A DNA stretch of 64,000 nt from Sphingopyxis sp. BE259. GTDB taxonomy: Bacteria; Pseudomonadota; Alphaproteobacteria; Sphingomonadales; Sphingomonadaceae. The position numbers and the translations under genes were made by a program. Below are positions 25,740 through 33,993 of the stretch, piece after piece; positions within the stretch are counted from its first letter, which is position 1, and each line of letters starts with the position of its first letter. The notes below the pieces were generated by a model, which was not told where the DNA came from, ran no database searches, and was given only the letters and a program-made list of their open reading frames with translations. The stretch lies in assembly GCF_031457495.1 (NCBI RefSeq), contig NZ_JAVDWM010000001.1:496001-560000 (forward strand), written 5' to 3'.

Positions 25740-28256
25740 ATGGCCGCCGACAGCCCGCCCGATTTCCGCCTGCGCCTGCGCCGCGACAGCAATGCCGTCA
25801 TCGCCTGGCTGCGCGGCATGTGGACGCGGCGTTGGTTCCGCTGGCTCGGCTATCTCGCGCTCGCAGGCGTTCTGTTTCTCGCGCTGATCTGGGTTGTTTT
25901 CGCGCGCGATTTGCCGTCGGTCGACCAGCTACGCGATTACGAACCGCCACTGCCGACGATGGTCCGCGACGGCGAGGGCAAGCCGGTGCACAGCTATGCG
26001 CGCGAACGCCGCGTCCAGCTGGATTATAGCGAATATCCGCAGCTGCTGGTGCGCTCGTTCCTCGCGGCGGAGGACAAGACCTTTTTCAGCCACGGCGGCA
26101 TCGATTATCCGGGCATCGCGTCGGCGATCGTCACCAATTTGACCAACAGCGGCCGCCCGATCGGTGCATCGACGATCACCCAGCAGGTCGCCAAGAACCT
26201 GCTGCTGACCAATGAGCTGAGCTATCGCCGCAAGGTGCGCGAGGCGATCCTGGCGATGCGGATCGAGGATGCGCTGACCAAGGAACAGATTCTCGAGCTG
26301 TATCTCAATGAAATCCCGCTCGGTCGCCGCGCCTTCGGGGTGCAGGCAGCGAGTCGCGCCTATTTCGACAAGGATGTCGATCAGCTCCAGCTCCACGAAA
26401 TGGCGTTCCTCGCAATCCTGCCCAAGGCGCCCGAAAAATATGGCCGGACGCGCAACGAAGCCGAGGCGCTGGCGCGGCGCAATTTTGTGCTCGGGTCGAT
26501 GGAGGACAATGGCTGGATCACCGCGGCGCAGCGCGACGCTGCGCGCGCCATGCCGCTCGGCCTTACGAACAGCGGCAATACCGCGATCGCGCAGGTCGGC
26601 GGCTATTATATGGAAGAGGTGCGGCGCCAGTTGATCGCACAGTTCGGCGAAACCGCCGACGATGGCCCGCTCAGTGTCTATGCGGGCGGGCTGTGGGTCC
26701 GCACGCCTTACGACGGCAAGATGCAGACCGGCGCGACGATGGCGCTGCGCAAGGGGCTCCAGCGCTATGACGCGGGTAAGGGCTGGTCGGGACCGATCGC
26801 GACGATCGAGGCTGACGACCAGTGGCAGAGCCGCCTGGCGTCAAGTTTCATCGGCATCGATTACGACAATTGGCGCGTGGCGGCCGTGCTATCGAAATCA
26901 GCGGGTGCGGTCCAAATCGGTTTTGCCAACGGCGATACCGGGACGCTGCCCGCCGGCGCCGCGACGCTCGGCTATCGCAAGACCGGCGGCAATGCGTTTT
27001 CGGCAATGCGCCCCGGCGACCTGATCGTGGTCAAATCGACCGGCGGTAACAGCTACGCCCTCCGCAACATTCCCGAAGTGTCGGGTGGCATGGTCGTCGA
27101 AAGTCCGCATTCGGGCCGTATCTATGCGATGCAGGGCGGCTTCGACGTCCGCTTGTCGCCGTTCAACCGCGCGACGCAGGCGCAGCGCCAGCCGGGATCG
27201 ACGATCAAGCCGTTCGTTTATGCCGCCGCGCTCGACAATGGTATGACCCCGGCGACGATGATCGTCGACGGGCCGTTTTGCGTCTATCAGGGCGCGGCGC
27301 TCGGCAATAAATGCTTCCGCAACTTCGGCAATTCGGGGGGCAGCGGCGAACATACGATGCGCTGGGGGCTCGAACAGTCGCGCAACCTGATGACGGTCAA
27401 GACCGCCAGCCAGATCGGCATGGAGCCGATCGTCGAAACCATCCAGGCGATGGGCATCGGCAAGCATGAGCCTTATCTGTCGACCGCGCTCGGCGCCGGA
27501 TCGACGACGGTCGAAAAGATCACCAACGCCTATGCGATGCTCGCCAACCATGGCCGCGCGCTGACCCCGCGCGTGATCGACTACGCTCAGGACCGCCGCG
27601 GCAAAGTGATTTTTCCGAAAAGCTGGAAGCCGTGCGACGGTTGCAACAAAAAGGATTGGGACGGGCGCCCGATGCCGCGCTTTGCCAAATCGGGCAAGCA
27701 GCTGATGGACCCGATGACCGCCTATCAGGTCGTCCATATGCTCGAGGGCGTCGTCCAGCGCGGCACCGCGGTGCGGCTGCGCGACCTGAATGTGCCACTG
27801 TTCGGCAAGACCGGCACGACCACGGGGCCGAACGACGTGTGGTTCGTCGGCGGCACCCCCGACGTGATCGCGGGCATGTATATCGGTTTCGATCAGCCGC
27901 GCAGCATGGGCGGCTATGCCCAGGGCGGCAGCTATGCCGCGCCGATCTTCAAGGATTTTGCGCTCGCGGCGCTCGCCGATCGCCAGCCGATTCCATTCGC
28001 GGCGCCCAAAGGCGTGCGGATGGTCCGCATCGACCGCCGGTCGGGCCGCCGCGTCTATGGCAGCTGGCCGGGGACCGATCCGAAAGCATCGATCATCTGG
28101 GAAGCGTTCAAGCCCGAAAGCGAACCGCGCCGGACGATCCGCGAAGAGGAAATCCAGCCGGTGAAGACCCCCCGGCGGCAGGACGCGCCGGTGCGGCAAG
28201 GCCCGGCGGGGCGCAGCGACAACGACTTCCTCGACGACCGCGGCGGCATCATCTGA
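25740..28256 (+). CDS. mrcA: Penicillin-binding protein 1A (bifunctional transglycosylase/transpeptidase)
   Basis: An 838-residue class A PBP. A short cytoplasmic N-terminus precedes one TM helix (about 37-58). The GT51 domain has the catalytic Glu111 (AAEDKTFFSHGGIDYPGI) and GASTITQQVAKNLLL. An OB-like insert follows. The transpeptidase domain has the nucleophile Ser487 in PGSTIKPF, SRN in EQSRNLMTVK, and KTG in FGKTGTTTGPNDVWF. It polymerises and cross-links peptidoglycan. The C-terminal tail after the transpeptidase is charged and proline-rich. Susceptibility to beta-lactams is expected for the class. Confidence 0.96.
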   Translation: MAADSPPDFRLRLRRDSNAVIAWLRGMWTRRWFRWLGYLALAGVLFLALIWVVFARDLPSVDQLRDYEPPLPTMVRDGEGKPVHSYARERRVQLDYSEYPQLLVRSFLAAEDKTFFSHGGIDYPGIASAIVTNLTNSGRPIGASTITQQVAKNLLLTNELSYRRKVREAILAMRIEDALTKEQILELYLNEIPLGRRAFGVQAASRAYFDKDVDQLQLHEMAFLAILPKAPEKYGRTRNEAEALARRNFVLGSMEDNGWITAAQRDAARAMPLGLTNSGNTAIAQVGGYYMEEVRRQLIAQFGETADDGPLSVYAGGLWVRTPYDGKMQTGATMALRKGLQRYDAGKGWSGPIATIEADDQWQSRLASSFIGIDYDNWRVAAVLSKSAGAVQIGFANGDTGTLPAGAATLGYRKTGGNAFSAMRPGDLIVVKSTGGNSYALRNIPEVSGGMVVESPHSGRIYAMQGGFDVRLSPFNRATQAQRQPGSTIKPFVYAAALDNGMTPATMIVDGPFCVYQGAALGNKCFRNFGNSGGSGEHTMRWGLEQSRNLMTVKTASQIGMEPIVETIQAMGIGKHEPYLSTALGAGSTTVEKITNAYAMLANHGRALTPRVIDYAQDRRGKVIFPKSWKPCDGCNKKDWDGRPMPRFAKSGKQLMDPMTAYQVVHMLEGVVQRGTAVRLRDLNVPLFGKTGTTTGPNDVWFVGGTPDVIAGMYIGFDQPRSMGGYAQGGSYAAPIFKDFALAALADRQPIPFAAPKGVRMVRIDRRSGRRVYGSWPGTDPKASIIWEAFKPESEPRRTIREEEIQPVKTPRRQDAPVRQGPAGRSDNDFLDDRGGII

Positions 28257-28277
28257 CCCGTAGGTCGAACTCATAGA

Positions 28278-28424
28278 CCGTTCGTCCTGAGGAGGGGCTG
28301 AGCCTGTCGAAGCCTGTCCTGAGCGCCTGCAAGGCAGTCGAAGGGACCCGTCTCGAAGGATTGCAACGCCGCGATCCTTCGAGACGCCATTTCGACAAGC
28401 TCAATGGCTCCTCAGGGCAAACGG
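28278..28424. repeat. Family B palindromic repeat, copy 2 (extended)
   Basis: ACCGTTCGTCCTGAGGAG at the left mirrors CTCCTCAGGGCAAACGG at the right. The interior holds further TGTCGAAG/CTTCGACA-type arms and a nested TCTCGAAGGAT/ATCCTTCGAGA palindrome. It lies between mrcA and prfB. Confidence 0.85.
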
Positions 28425-28499
28425 AGCAAGGGGATGCGGCCTTGTTAGAAATCACGCCGGTCTCTATGGCCGGTTTTCACTAGTTTCAGGAGCAAGGAC

Positions 28500-29627
28500 A
28501 TGCGCGCCGAAGCGCAGGATCATATCGACAAGATTGGCGCCGCGCTGGCGCTGCTGCGGCGTTTTCTCGACTGGGATCGCGCCGTGCGGCGGCTCGACGA
28601 GCTGAATGCCAAGGTCGAGGATCCGACTTTGTGGGACAGCCCCAAGGCGGCGCAGGAAGTCATGCGCGAGCGGCAGCGGCTCGACGCCGCGATCACCGCG
28701 ACGCGCGCTATCGAAACCGAATGCGCCGACACCGCCGAACTGATCGAACTCGCCGAAATGGAAGGCGATGAGGCGATGGTCGATGAGGCTGTGGCCTCGC
28801 TGGCAACGCTTGCGGCGCGCGCCGAAGAGGACAAGATCCGGGCGCTTCTCGCGGGCGAGGCCGACGCCAACGACGCCTATATCGAAGTTCATGCGGGCGC
28901 GGGCGGCACCGAAAGCCAGGACTGGGCCGAAATGCTCCAGCGCATGTACGGCCGCTGGGCCGAAAAGCGCGGGTTCAAGGTCGAGCTGGTCGAATATCAG
29001 GCGGGCGAGCAGGCGGGCATCAAATCGGCAACGATGCTGGTCAAGGGCGAGAATGCCTATGGCTATTCGAAGACCGAAAGCGGGGTCCACCGCCTGGTCC
29101 GCATTTCGCCCTACGACAGCTCGGCGCGGCGCCACACCAGCTTCTCGTCGGTCTGGGTCTATCCGGTGATCGATGATAATATCGACATCGAGATCAACGA
29201 AGGCGACCTCAAGATCGACACCTACCGCGCCTCGGGCGCGGGCGGCCAGCACGTCAACACCACCGATTCGGCAGTGCGTATCACGCACATCCCGACCGGC
29301 ATCGTCGTCGCCAGCCAGAACGACCGATCGCAGCACAAGAACCGCGCGACCGCGATGGGGATGCTCAAAGCGCGGATGTACGAAGCCGAACTGCAAAAAC
29401 GCGAAGCCGCGGCGTCGGGCGAATATCAGGCAAAGACCGAGATCGGCTGGGGCCACCAGATCCGTTCCTATGTCCTCCAGCCCTATCAGCTGGTGAAGGA
29501 CCTGCGCACCGGCGTGACCTCGACCGCACCCGGCGACGTGCTCGACGGCGCGCTGGACCCGTTCATGGCTGCGGCGCTGTCGCAGAAGGTGACGGGCGAA
29601 AAGGTCGAGGTCGAGGACATCGATTGA
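28500..29627 (+). CDS. prfB: Peptide chain release factor 2
   Basis: A 375-residue class I release factor reading UGA and UAA. The peptidyl-hydrolysis GGQ is in SGAGGQHVN. The codon-recognition tripeptide position reads SPY ([15 protein letters not shown]), where E. coli RF2 has SPF; I recall this variant as common in alphaproteobacteria. The N-terminal part runs in a single frame through [16 protein letters not shown], so there is no programmed +1 frameshift or internal UGA as in E. coli. Its TGA overlaps the ATG of the next gene by one base. Confidence 0.96.
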   Translation: MRAEAQDHIDKIGAALALLRRFLDWDRAVRRLDELNAKVEDPTLWDSPKAAQEVMRERQRLDAAITATRAIETECADTAELIELAEMEGDEAMVDEAVASLATLAARAEEDKIRALLAGEADANDAYIEVHAGAGGTESQDWAEMLQRMYGRWAEKRGFKVELVEYQAGEQAGIKSATMLVKGENAYGYSKTESGVHRLVRISPYDSSARRHTSFSSVWVYPVIDDNIDIEINEGDLKIDTYRASGAGGQHVNTTDSAVRITHIPTGIVVASQNDRSQHKNRATAMGMLKARMYEAELQKREAAASGEYQAKTEIGWGHQIRSYVLQPYQLVKDLRTGVTSTAPGDVLDGALDPFMAAALSQKVTGEKVEVEDID

Positions 29628-30346
29628 TGACGCGATCCGCCGCCGCCCTGCTCGCGTTGATGCCGCTTCTCGGCGGCTGCGACGCGCCCTGGGATGACAG
29701 CGGCGACCGCGCGGCAACCGCGCGCGAATTTCCTCCCGCCGATCGCCCGGTGGCGCCGACCGTTTCGACCAAATGGTCGACCGAAGAAGCGCGCGACCGC
29801 GTCAACGAGGCCGAAGACGTCATGGACTCGGCGGATGTCCGCCCCGGCATGACAATCGCCGACATCGGCGCGGGCGACGGCTACTACACCGTGCGCCTGG
29901 CGCAGCGGGTGGGTGCTGGCGGGCGGGTGCTGGCGCAGGACATCATCCCCGAGGTGATCGAGCGGCTGGCCGACCGGGTGGCGCGCGAACGGCTCGACAA
30001 TGTGTCGCTCAAACTCGGCGCCGTCGATGATCCGCGGCTGCCGGCCGCCAGTTTCGACCGCGTGTTCATGGTCCATATGTATCATGAGATCGGTGAGCCT
30101 TATGCCTTTCTGTGGCGGCTGCGCCCGGCGCTACGCGCGGGCGGGCAGGTGATCGTGGTCGATGGCGATCGCGCGATTGCCGACCATGGCACGCCGTTCC
30201 GCCTGCTCGTCTGCGAGTTTCAGGCGGTGGGATACAAGCTGGTGTCCTATGACGACAAACAGCATGCCGGGGGGTATCTCGCGCGGTTCGTGCCCGACGG
30301 GAAGCGGCCCGATCCGGACGCGATTACGGTGTGTGATAATCCGTGA
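29627..30346 (+). CDS. Class I SAM-dependent methyltransferase with lipoprotein signal
   Basis: A 239-residue protein. It begins with a lipoprotein signal peptide ([18 protein letters not shown], lipobox LGGC). A Rossmann methyltransferase domain follows, with motif I ADIGAGDGYYTVRLAQ, QDIIPEVIERL, and MYHEIGEPYAFLWRLRPALRAGG. A SAM enzyme exported as a lipoprotein is paradoxical, because SAM is cytosolic. Either the signal is not processed or the domain has another use. It is coupled to prfB (TGATG), hinting at, but not proving, a link to release factors. Confidence 0.8.
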   Translation: MTRSAAALLALMPLLGGCDAPWDDSGDRAATAREFPPADRPVAPTVSTKWSTEEARDRVNEAEDVMDSADVRPGMTIADIGAGDGYYTVRLAQRVGAGGRVLAQDIIPEVIERLADRVARERLDNVSLKLGAVDDPRLPAASFDRVFMVHMYHEIGEPYAFLWRLRPALRAGGQVIVVDGDRAIADHGTPFRLLVCEFQAVGYKLVSYDDKQHAGGYLARFVPDGKRPDPDAITVCDNP

Positions 30347-30352
30347 AATAGT

Positions 30353-30442
30353 CGTCGCCCCCGCGAAGGCGGGGGCCGCTATCGTTTTACGCGGCTTGGA
30401 CAGGAAAGACCGCTAGCGGCCCCCGCCTTCGCGGGGGCGACG
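30353..30442. repeat. Family C palindromic repeat, copy 1
   Basis: CGTCGCCCCCGCGAAGGCGG mirrors CCGCCTTCGCGGGGGCGACG. It fills the gap between the convergent methyltransferase and DsrE genes and could act as a two-way hairpin terminator. Confidence 0.88.
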
Positions 30443-30446
30443 CTTG

Positions 30447-30812
30447 TTAATACACCACCAACCGGTCGCTATCGCCGATCTCGGCCATAAAGCTCACCAG
30501 CCCGCCGGTGCGTACCTGCGGCACCAACTCGCTCGCCGTCATGCCGACCAGTGCCATGCCCGACTGACAGACGACTAACCGCACATCCATCGCCATCGCC
30601 TCGGCGATCAGCGACACCAATTCAGGCTGCCCCGCCGCGCGCCGGTTCTCATCGCCCGCAAAAGCGATGGGCGTGCGCAGCATTGCCACCGCTGGTCCTT
30701 GCAGGAATATCCGTGCCGACCGCCCGAGCGCCGCCGCTGCGGCCGCCGTCTCGAGCGCGGCGTAGAAACGTTCGCCATCGGCCGAAGCGACGATGATGTT
30801 CAACCCCGGCAT
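30447..30812 (-). CDS. DsrE/DsrF-like family protein
   Basis: A 121-residue small alpha/beta protein starting MPGLNIIVASADGERFYAAL and containing ARIFLQGPAVAMLR, DVRLVVCQSGMALVGM and VSFMAEIGDSDRLVVY, the DsrE fold pattern. A cysteine at the classic sulfur-carrier position is present in VCQSG. It overlaps the end of moeB by 13 bp. The pairing with a ThiF-fold enzyme suggests sulfur transfer, but this is inferred. Confidence 0.8.
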   Translation of the reverse strand: MPGLNIIVASADGERFYAALETAAAAAALGRSARIFLQGPAVAMLRTPIAFAGDENRRAAGQPELVSLIAEAMAMDVRLVVCQSGMALVGMTASELVPQVRTGGLVSFMAEIGDSDRLVVY

Positions 30813-31549
30813 ATCGGACACTCCGGATCCTTGGCGATCGCGACCTCCCGCCAGCGCCGGTCGAGCATATCGATGATCGCCAGCCGCCCGGTCAGGGCTG
30901 GACCCCAGCCGGTCAGCGCGCGCACCGCTTCGAGCGCCGCCATCGTCCCGATCATCCCGGCAAGGGCACCCATGACGCCGGTTTCGGCGCAGTTTAGTCC
31001 CTCTTGGTCGGGATCGTCGCCGACGAGGCAGGCGTAGCATGGACTGCTTGGGCGCCAGCCCTCGTACAGCGCCACCTGCCCCTCGAACGCGCCGATGGCG
31101 GCGCTAAGCAGCGGGGTCTGCAAGGCGGCGGCAGCGCGGTTGACCGCGAGCCGGGTAACAAAATTGTCGCAGCCGTCGAGGATCAGGCTCGCGTCACCGA
31201 GCAGCGCTCTGGCATTGCCTCTGTCCAGTCGCTGGACGACCGCGACTGCCTCGACATGCGGGTTGATCCGCCGCGCCGCATCTGCCGCGACCGAGGCTTT
31301 CGACGCCCCGATGTCGGCATCGGTGAACAGCGGTTGCCTTTGCAGATTCGACAATTCGACGACGTCATGATCGATAATCGTCAGCCGGCCGACTCCCGCC
31401 GCCGCCAGATAAGTGATCGCCGGACACCCGATGCCCCCCGCGCCAACGAGGACAACATGCGCGGCCTTCAGCTTCGCCTGCCCGGCGCCACCGAACGCCG
31501 GCAGGATGATCTGGCGCGCGTAGCGGTCGAGTTCGGCGTCGGTCAGCAA
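30800..31549 (-). CDS. moeB: ThiF/MoeB-type sulfur-carrier adenylyltransferase
   Basis: A 249-residue E1-like enzyme that adenylates the C-terminus of a small sulfur-carrier protein. The N-terminus RYARQIILPAFGGAGQAKL, the ATP-binding VLVGAGGIGCPAITYLAAAGVG, the family block LSNLQRQPLFT and CDNF in LDGCDNFVTR are all present. Zinc cysteines occur as CYAC and CPIC. The start is a TTG at 31549, one base past the dut stop; no ATG is close. MoeB and ThiF cannot be separated with certainty; lack of a rhodanese domain excludes the MoeZ type. Confidence 0.87.
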   Translation of the reverse strand: MLTDAELDRYARQIILPAFGGAGQAKLKAAHVVLVGAGGIGCPAITYLAAAGVGRLTIIDHDVVELSNLQRQPLFTDADIGASKASVAADAARRINPHVEAVAVVQRLDRGNARALLGDASLILDGCDNFVTRLAVNRAAAALQTPLLSAAIGAFEGQVALYEGWRPSSPCYACLVGDDPDQEGLNCAETGVMGALAGMIGTMAALEAVRALTGWGPALTGRLAIIDMLDRRWREVAIAKDPECPICRG

Positions 31550-32098
31550 TTACTCGCTCAAACGTCGGGTCTTGATCCCCGACAGCGATGCCAGCCCTTC
31601 GGCGTCGGCGGTTTCATCAACAGGTTCGCTCTCGACCCCGGTCGATCCGAACCCGCCCGCGCCGCGTTCCGTTTCGTCGAGCGTCGTCACCTCGGCAAAA
31701 CTGGCGCGCTGCACCGGTGCCGGGACCAACTGGGCGATGCGGTCACCGCGCTTGATGTCGAAATTATCCTCGCCCAGATTGGCCAGGATGACCTTCACTT
31801 CGCCGCGATAGTCGCTGTCGATCGTCCCCGGCGTGTTGAGGCAGGTGATGCCATGTTTGAGTGCGAGGCCCGATCGCGGTCGCACCTGCACCTCATAGCC
31901 GGACGGGATCGCCATCGCGAACCCCGTCGCGACCGCGTGGCGGGTGCCGGGCCGGATCGTCAGCGATTCGGCGGCAACGACGTCCATCCCCGCGGCGCCA
32001 TCGCTGGCATAGGCGGGCAGGGGCAGGCCGCCGCCGTTGGGCAGCCGCTGAATACGGATTTCAATCGGGCTAGCGGGGGCTACGCGCATCGAGCTCAT
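31550..32098 (-). CDS. dut: dUTP diphosphatase
   Basis: A 182-residue trimeric-type dUTPase. All five motifs are visible: [38 protein letters not shown] and the P-loop-like [10 protein letters not shown]. About 30 residues after motif 5 ([20 protein letters not shown]) form an acidic extension not usual for the family. The start lies inside the end of coaBC (29-bp overlap); an inner ATG at 32089 is also possible. Confidence 0.95.
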   Translation of the reverse strand: MSSMRVAPASPIEIRIQRLPNGGGLPLPAYASDGAAGMDVVAAESLTIRPGTRHAVATGFAMAIPSGYEVQVRPRSGLALKHGITCLNTPGTIDSDYRGEVKVILANLGEDNFDIKRGDRIAQLVPAPVQRASFAEVTTLDETERGAGGFGSTGVESEPVDETADAEGLASLSGIKTRRLSE

Positions 32099-33401
32099 CG
32101 GCGATCTTTTCCATCAATTTGCGGGCGACGGCCGCCTTTGGCAGTCGGTCCCAGCTGTCTATCCCGGTTTTGCTAACGATATGCACCCGGTTGCTCTCGC
32201 CGCCCATCGGGTCGGCGGCGACGTCGTTGGCGACGATCCAGTCGCATCCCTTGCGTGTCAGCTTGGCCTGGGCGTGGGCGATGACATCGTTGGTTTCGGC
32301 GGCAAAGCCGACCAGCAGGGCAGGGCGCTGCGGGCTTTTGGCGACACTTGCCAGAATATCGGGATTTTCGGTCAGCGCGAGCGGTGGAACTTGGCCGCTG
32401 CCGTCTTTTTTGATCTTTTGCGGCGCGGTGTCGGCGGCGCGCCAGTCGGCGACCGCGGCGACCATGATTGCGGTATCGACGGGCAGGCCTTTCTCGACCT
32501 CGGCCGCCATCTCGACCGCGGTTTCGACATCGACACGGATCACCCCGGGCGGGGTCGGCAACTCAACGGGACCGGCGATCAGCAGCACCTCGGCCCCAGC
32601 CGCAGCAGCGGCCTCGGCGATCGCAAAACCCTGTTTGCCGCTCGACCGGTTGGCGATGTAGCGTACCGGATCGATCGGCTCGTGCGTCGGGCCTGCGGTG
32701 ATCAGGATGCGGCGACCAAAGAGCGGGCGGTGATTTGCGGGCGCGAAGTCGGGTTGCGATGCAAGGCTGCCACCCAAAACCGTTTGTCCTGAGCTTGTCG
32801 AATGGCTGTTCTTTTCTTCGGCGGGCGTGAAGGACGGTGCTTCGACAAGCTCAGCACGAACGGTCTTAAGAGCGATTTCTATCGCCGCGAAAATCGCAGC
32901 GGGTTCAGGCAGCCGCCCCGGCCCAAACTCACCGCACGCCATCTCGCCCTCGTCGGGCGCCATCACGGTCACGCCGTCGCCGCGCAACGTCGCGACATTG
33001 CGCTGCGTCGCCGGGTGCAGCCACATGCGGACATTCATCGCGGGCGCGGCCAGCACCGGCTTGTCGGTCGCGAGCAGCAGGGTGGTCGCGAGATCGTCGG
33101 CAATGCCCGCCGCCATCTTCGCCAGCAGGTCGGCGGTCGCTGGGGCGACGACAACCAGATCAGCCTCGCGCGACAGCTGGATATGCCCCATCTCGACCTC
33201 GTCCTTCAGGTCGAAGAGATTGGTGTAAACCTTGTTCTCGCTCAGCGCCGCGAGCGTCAGCGGCGTCACAAACTGCTCACCGGCGCGGGTGATGACACAG
33301 CGCACGACATAGCCCGATTTGCGGAGCAGGCGGACAAGTTCGATGCTCTTGTACGCGGCGATGCCGCCGCCGATGATGAGCAGGATGCGGGGCTTGATCA
33401 T
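32070..33401 (-). CDS. coaBC: Bifunctional phosphopantothenoylcysteine decarboxylase / synthase
   Basis: A 443-residue enzyme of CoA synthesis. The CoaC domain has the FMN-binding GGGIAAYKS, the catalytic His in [21 protein letters not shown] and the substrate-clamp [12 protein letters not shown]. The CoaB domain has [34 protein letters not shown] and the KIKKDGS loop. Between them (about residues 179-208) is an in-frame family B palindromic repeat encoding [11 protein letters not shown] and STSSGQTV, absent from typical CoaBC. The linker location explains why the enzyme can tolerate it. I chose ATG 33401; a TTG at 33407 is also in frame. Confidence 0.95.
   Translation of the reverse strand: MIKPRILLIIGGGIAAYKSIELVRLLRKSGYVVRCVITRAGEQFVTPLTLAALSENKVYTNLFDLKDEVEMGHIQLSREADLVVVAPATADLLAKMAAGIADDLATTLLLATDKPVLAAPAMNVRMWLHPATQRNVATLRGDGVTVMAPDEGEMACGEFGPGRLPEPAAIFAAIEIALKTVRAELVEAPSFTPAEEKNSHSTSSGQTVLGGSLASQPDFAPANHRPLFGRRILITAGPTHEPIDPVRYIANRSSGKQGFAIAEAAAAAGAEVLLIAGPVELPTPPGVIRVDVETAVEMAAEVEKGLPVDTAIMVAAVADWRAADTAPQKIKKDGSGQVPPLALTENPDILASVAKSPQRPALLVGFAAETNDVIAHAQAKLTRKGCDWIVANDVAADPMGGESNRVHIVSKTGIDSWDRLPKAAVARKLMEKIADELDARSPR
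32779..32863. repeat. Family B palindromic repeat, copy 3, inside coaBC
   Basis: CCGTTTGTCCTGAGCTTGTC at one end mirrors GACAAGCTCAGCACGAACGG at the other. About 85 bp long with no frame disruption, read as about 28 codons of the CoaC-CoaB linker. Confidence 0.9.
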
Positions 33402-33403
33402 CG

Positions 33404-33700
33404 TCAAACCCCCGTCAGCAGCACGTCGAGTGCGTTCAATATGTCGTAGCGCTGGTCGGCAAGCGAGCCGACCTTGCGGCCTAGCTCCTCAACGCCGACT
33501 GCCGATGCGAGTTGCGTCGCAAGAATATGCTGCTCGCCGTCGATCGAGAACATAGGGTGCAGCCGTGGAAGCGTTCTGGCGGTTTGCGCCGATAACAGGG
33601 GAACAACAAACCGCGTACCAAAATGGTCGAGCAGGTCGCTCTGGCAATCGAGCAGCAGTTCGTCGCCCAGCCGACTTTCATGCACGTCAAATTGCGCCAT
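33404..33700 (-). CDS. ccdB: CcdB-family gyrase-targeting toxin
   Basis: A 98-residue protein aligning by eye along the whole length of F-plasmid CcdB: MAQFDVHE start, LLLDCQSDLLD (CcdB FVDVQSDIID), RFVVPLL, and YDILNALDVLL at the end. In plasmid CcdB the last three residues WGI are needed to poison gyrase; here they are TGV, so the tryptophan is missing. The start overlaps the ccdA stop (TGATG). The stop is 2 bp before the coaBC ATG. The fold assignment is firm; present toxicity is uncertain. Confidence 0.88.
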   Translation of the reverse strand: MAQFDVHESRLGDELLLDCQSDLLDHFGTRFVVPLLSAQTARTLPRLHPMFSIDGEQHILATQLASAVGVEELGRKVGSLADQRYDILNALDVLLTGV

Positions 33701-33945
33701 CAGAATTGCCGGTACTTGGCAAGCGGAAGGCCGTTCTTGCGGATATAGTCGTTCCAGCTTTCGATGGCGGCGCGATTTTCTTCTTTCCACGCTGCCTCGC
33801 GGGCCTTTTTGACTTCGGCGGCAAGCCCCGTCTGGCAGGCCTCGCTAACGTTGATGCCGAGCTGCTTGGCCTCATCGACAAGGTCGGCGCTCAGCGACAC
33901 ATTAGTCGCCTTCTTGGGGCCTTCGAATCGAGCGGGACGGTTCAT
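33700..33945 (-). CDS. ccdA: CcdA-family antitoxin
   Basis: An 81-residue protein. The N-terminal ribbon-helix-helix (KKATNVSLSADLVDEAKQLGINVSEACQTGL) should bind the operator as a dimer. The C-terminal half (AAWKEENRAAIESWNDYIRKNG) matches the CcdB-binding arm of CcdA (WKAENQEGMAEVARFIEMNG). ATG 33945 is preferred over 33951 because AGGAGA then sits 7 bases upstream. It directly precedes ccdB and follows ubiB, whose stop overlaps its promoter. Confidence 0.88.
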   Translation of the reverse strand: MNRPARFEGPKKATNVSLSADLVDEAKQLGINVSEACQTGLAAEVKKAREAAWKEENRAAIESWNDYIRKNGLPLAKYRQF

Positions 33946-33957
33946 CGCCATTCTCCT

Positions 33958-33993
33958 TGCGCATAAGATATGCGCATAGGTGGATCGATTCAA
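33958..33993 (-). promoter_or_regulatory. ccdA: ccdAB promoter with direct-repeat operator
   Basis: On the minus strand TTGAAT (33993-33988), a 17-base spacer and TATCTT (33970-33965). Two direct copies of TATGCGCA (33978-33971 and 33965-33958), 13 bp apart, flank the -10. Each contains the palindrome TGCGCA. This placement suits repression by a CcdA-CcdB complex. The -35 overlaps the ubiB stop codon. Confidence 0.65.

Noticed and set aside
26898..28274. A 458-codon minus-strand frame opposite mrcA
   Set aside because: Antisense to the PBP1A transpeptidase motifs.
28500..28600. Programmed frameshift in prfB
   Set aside because: The reading frame is continuous through the region where E. coli has its in-frame UGA.
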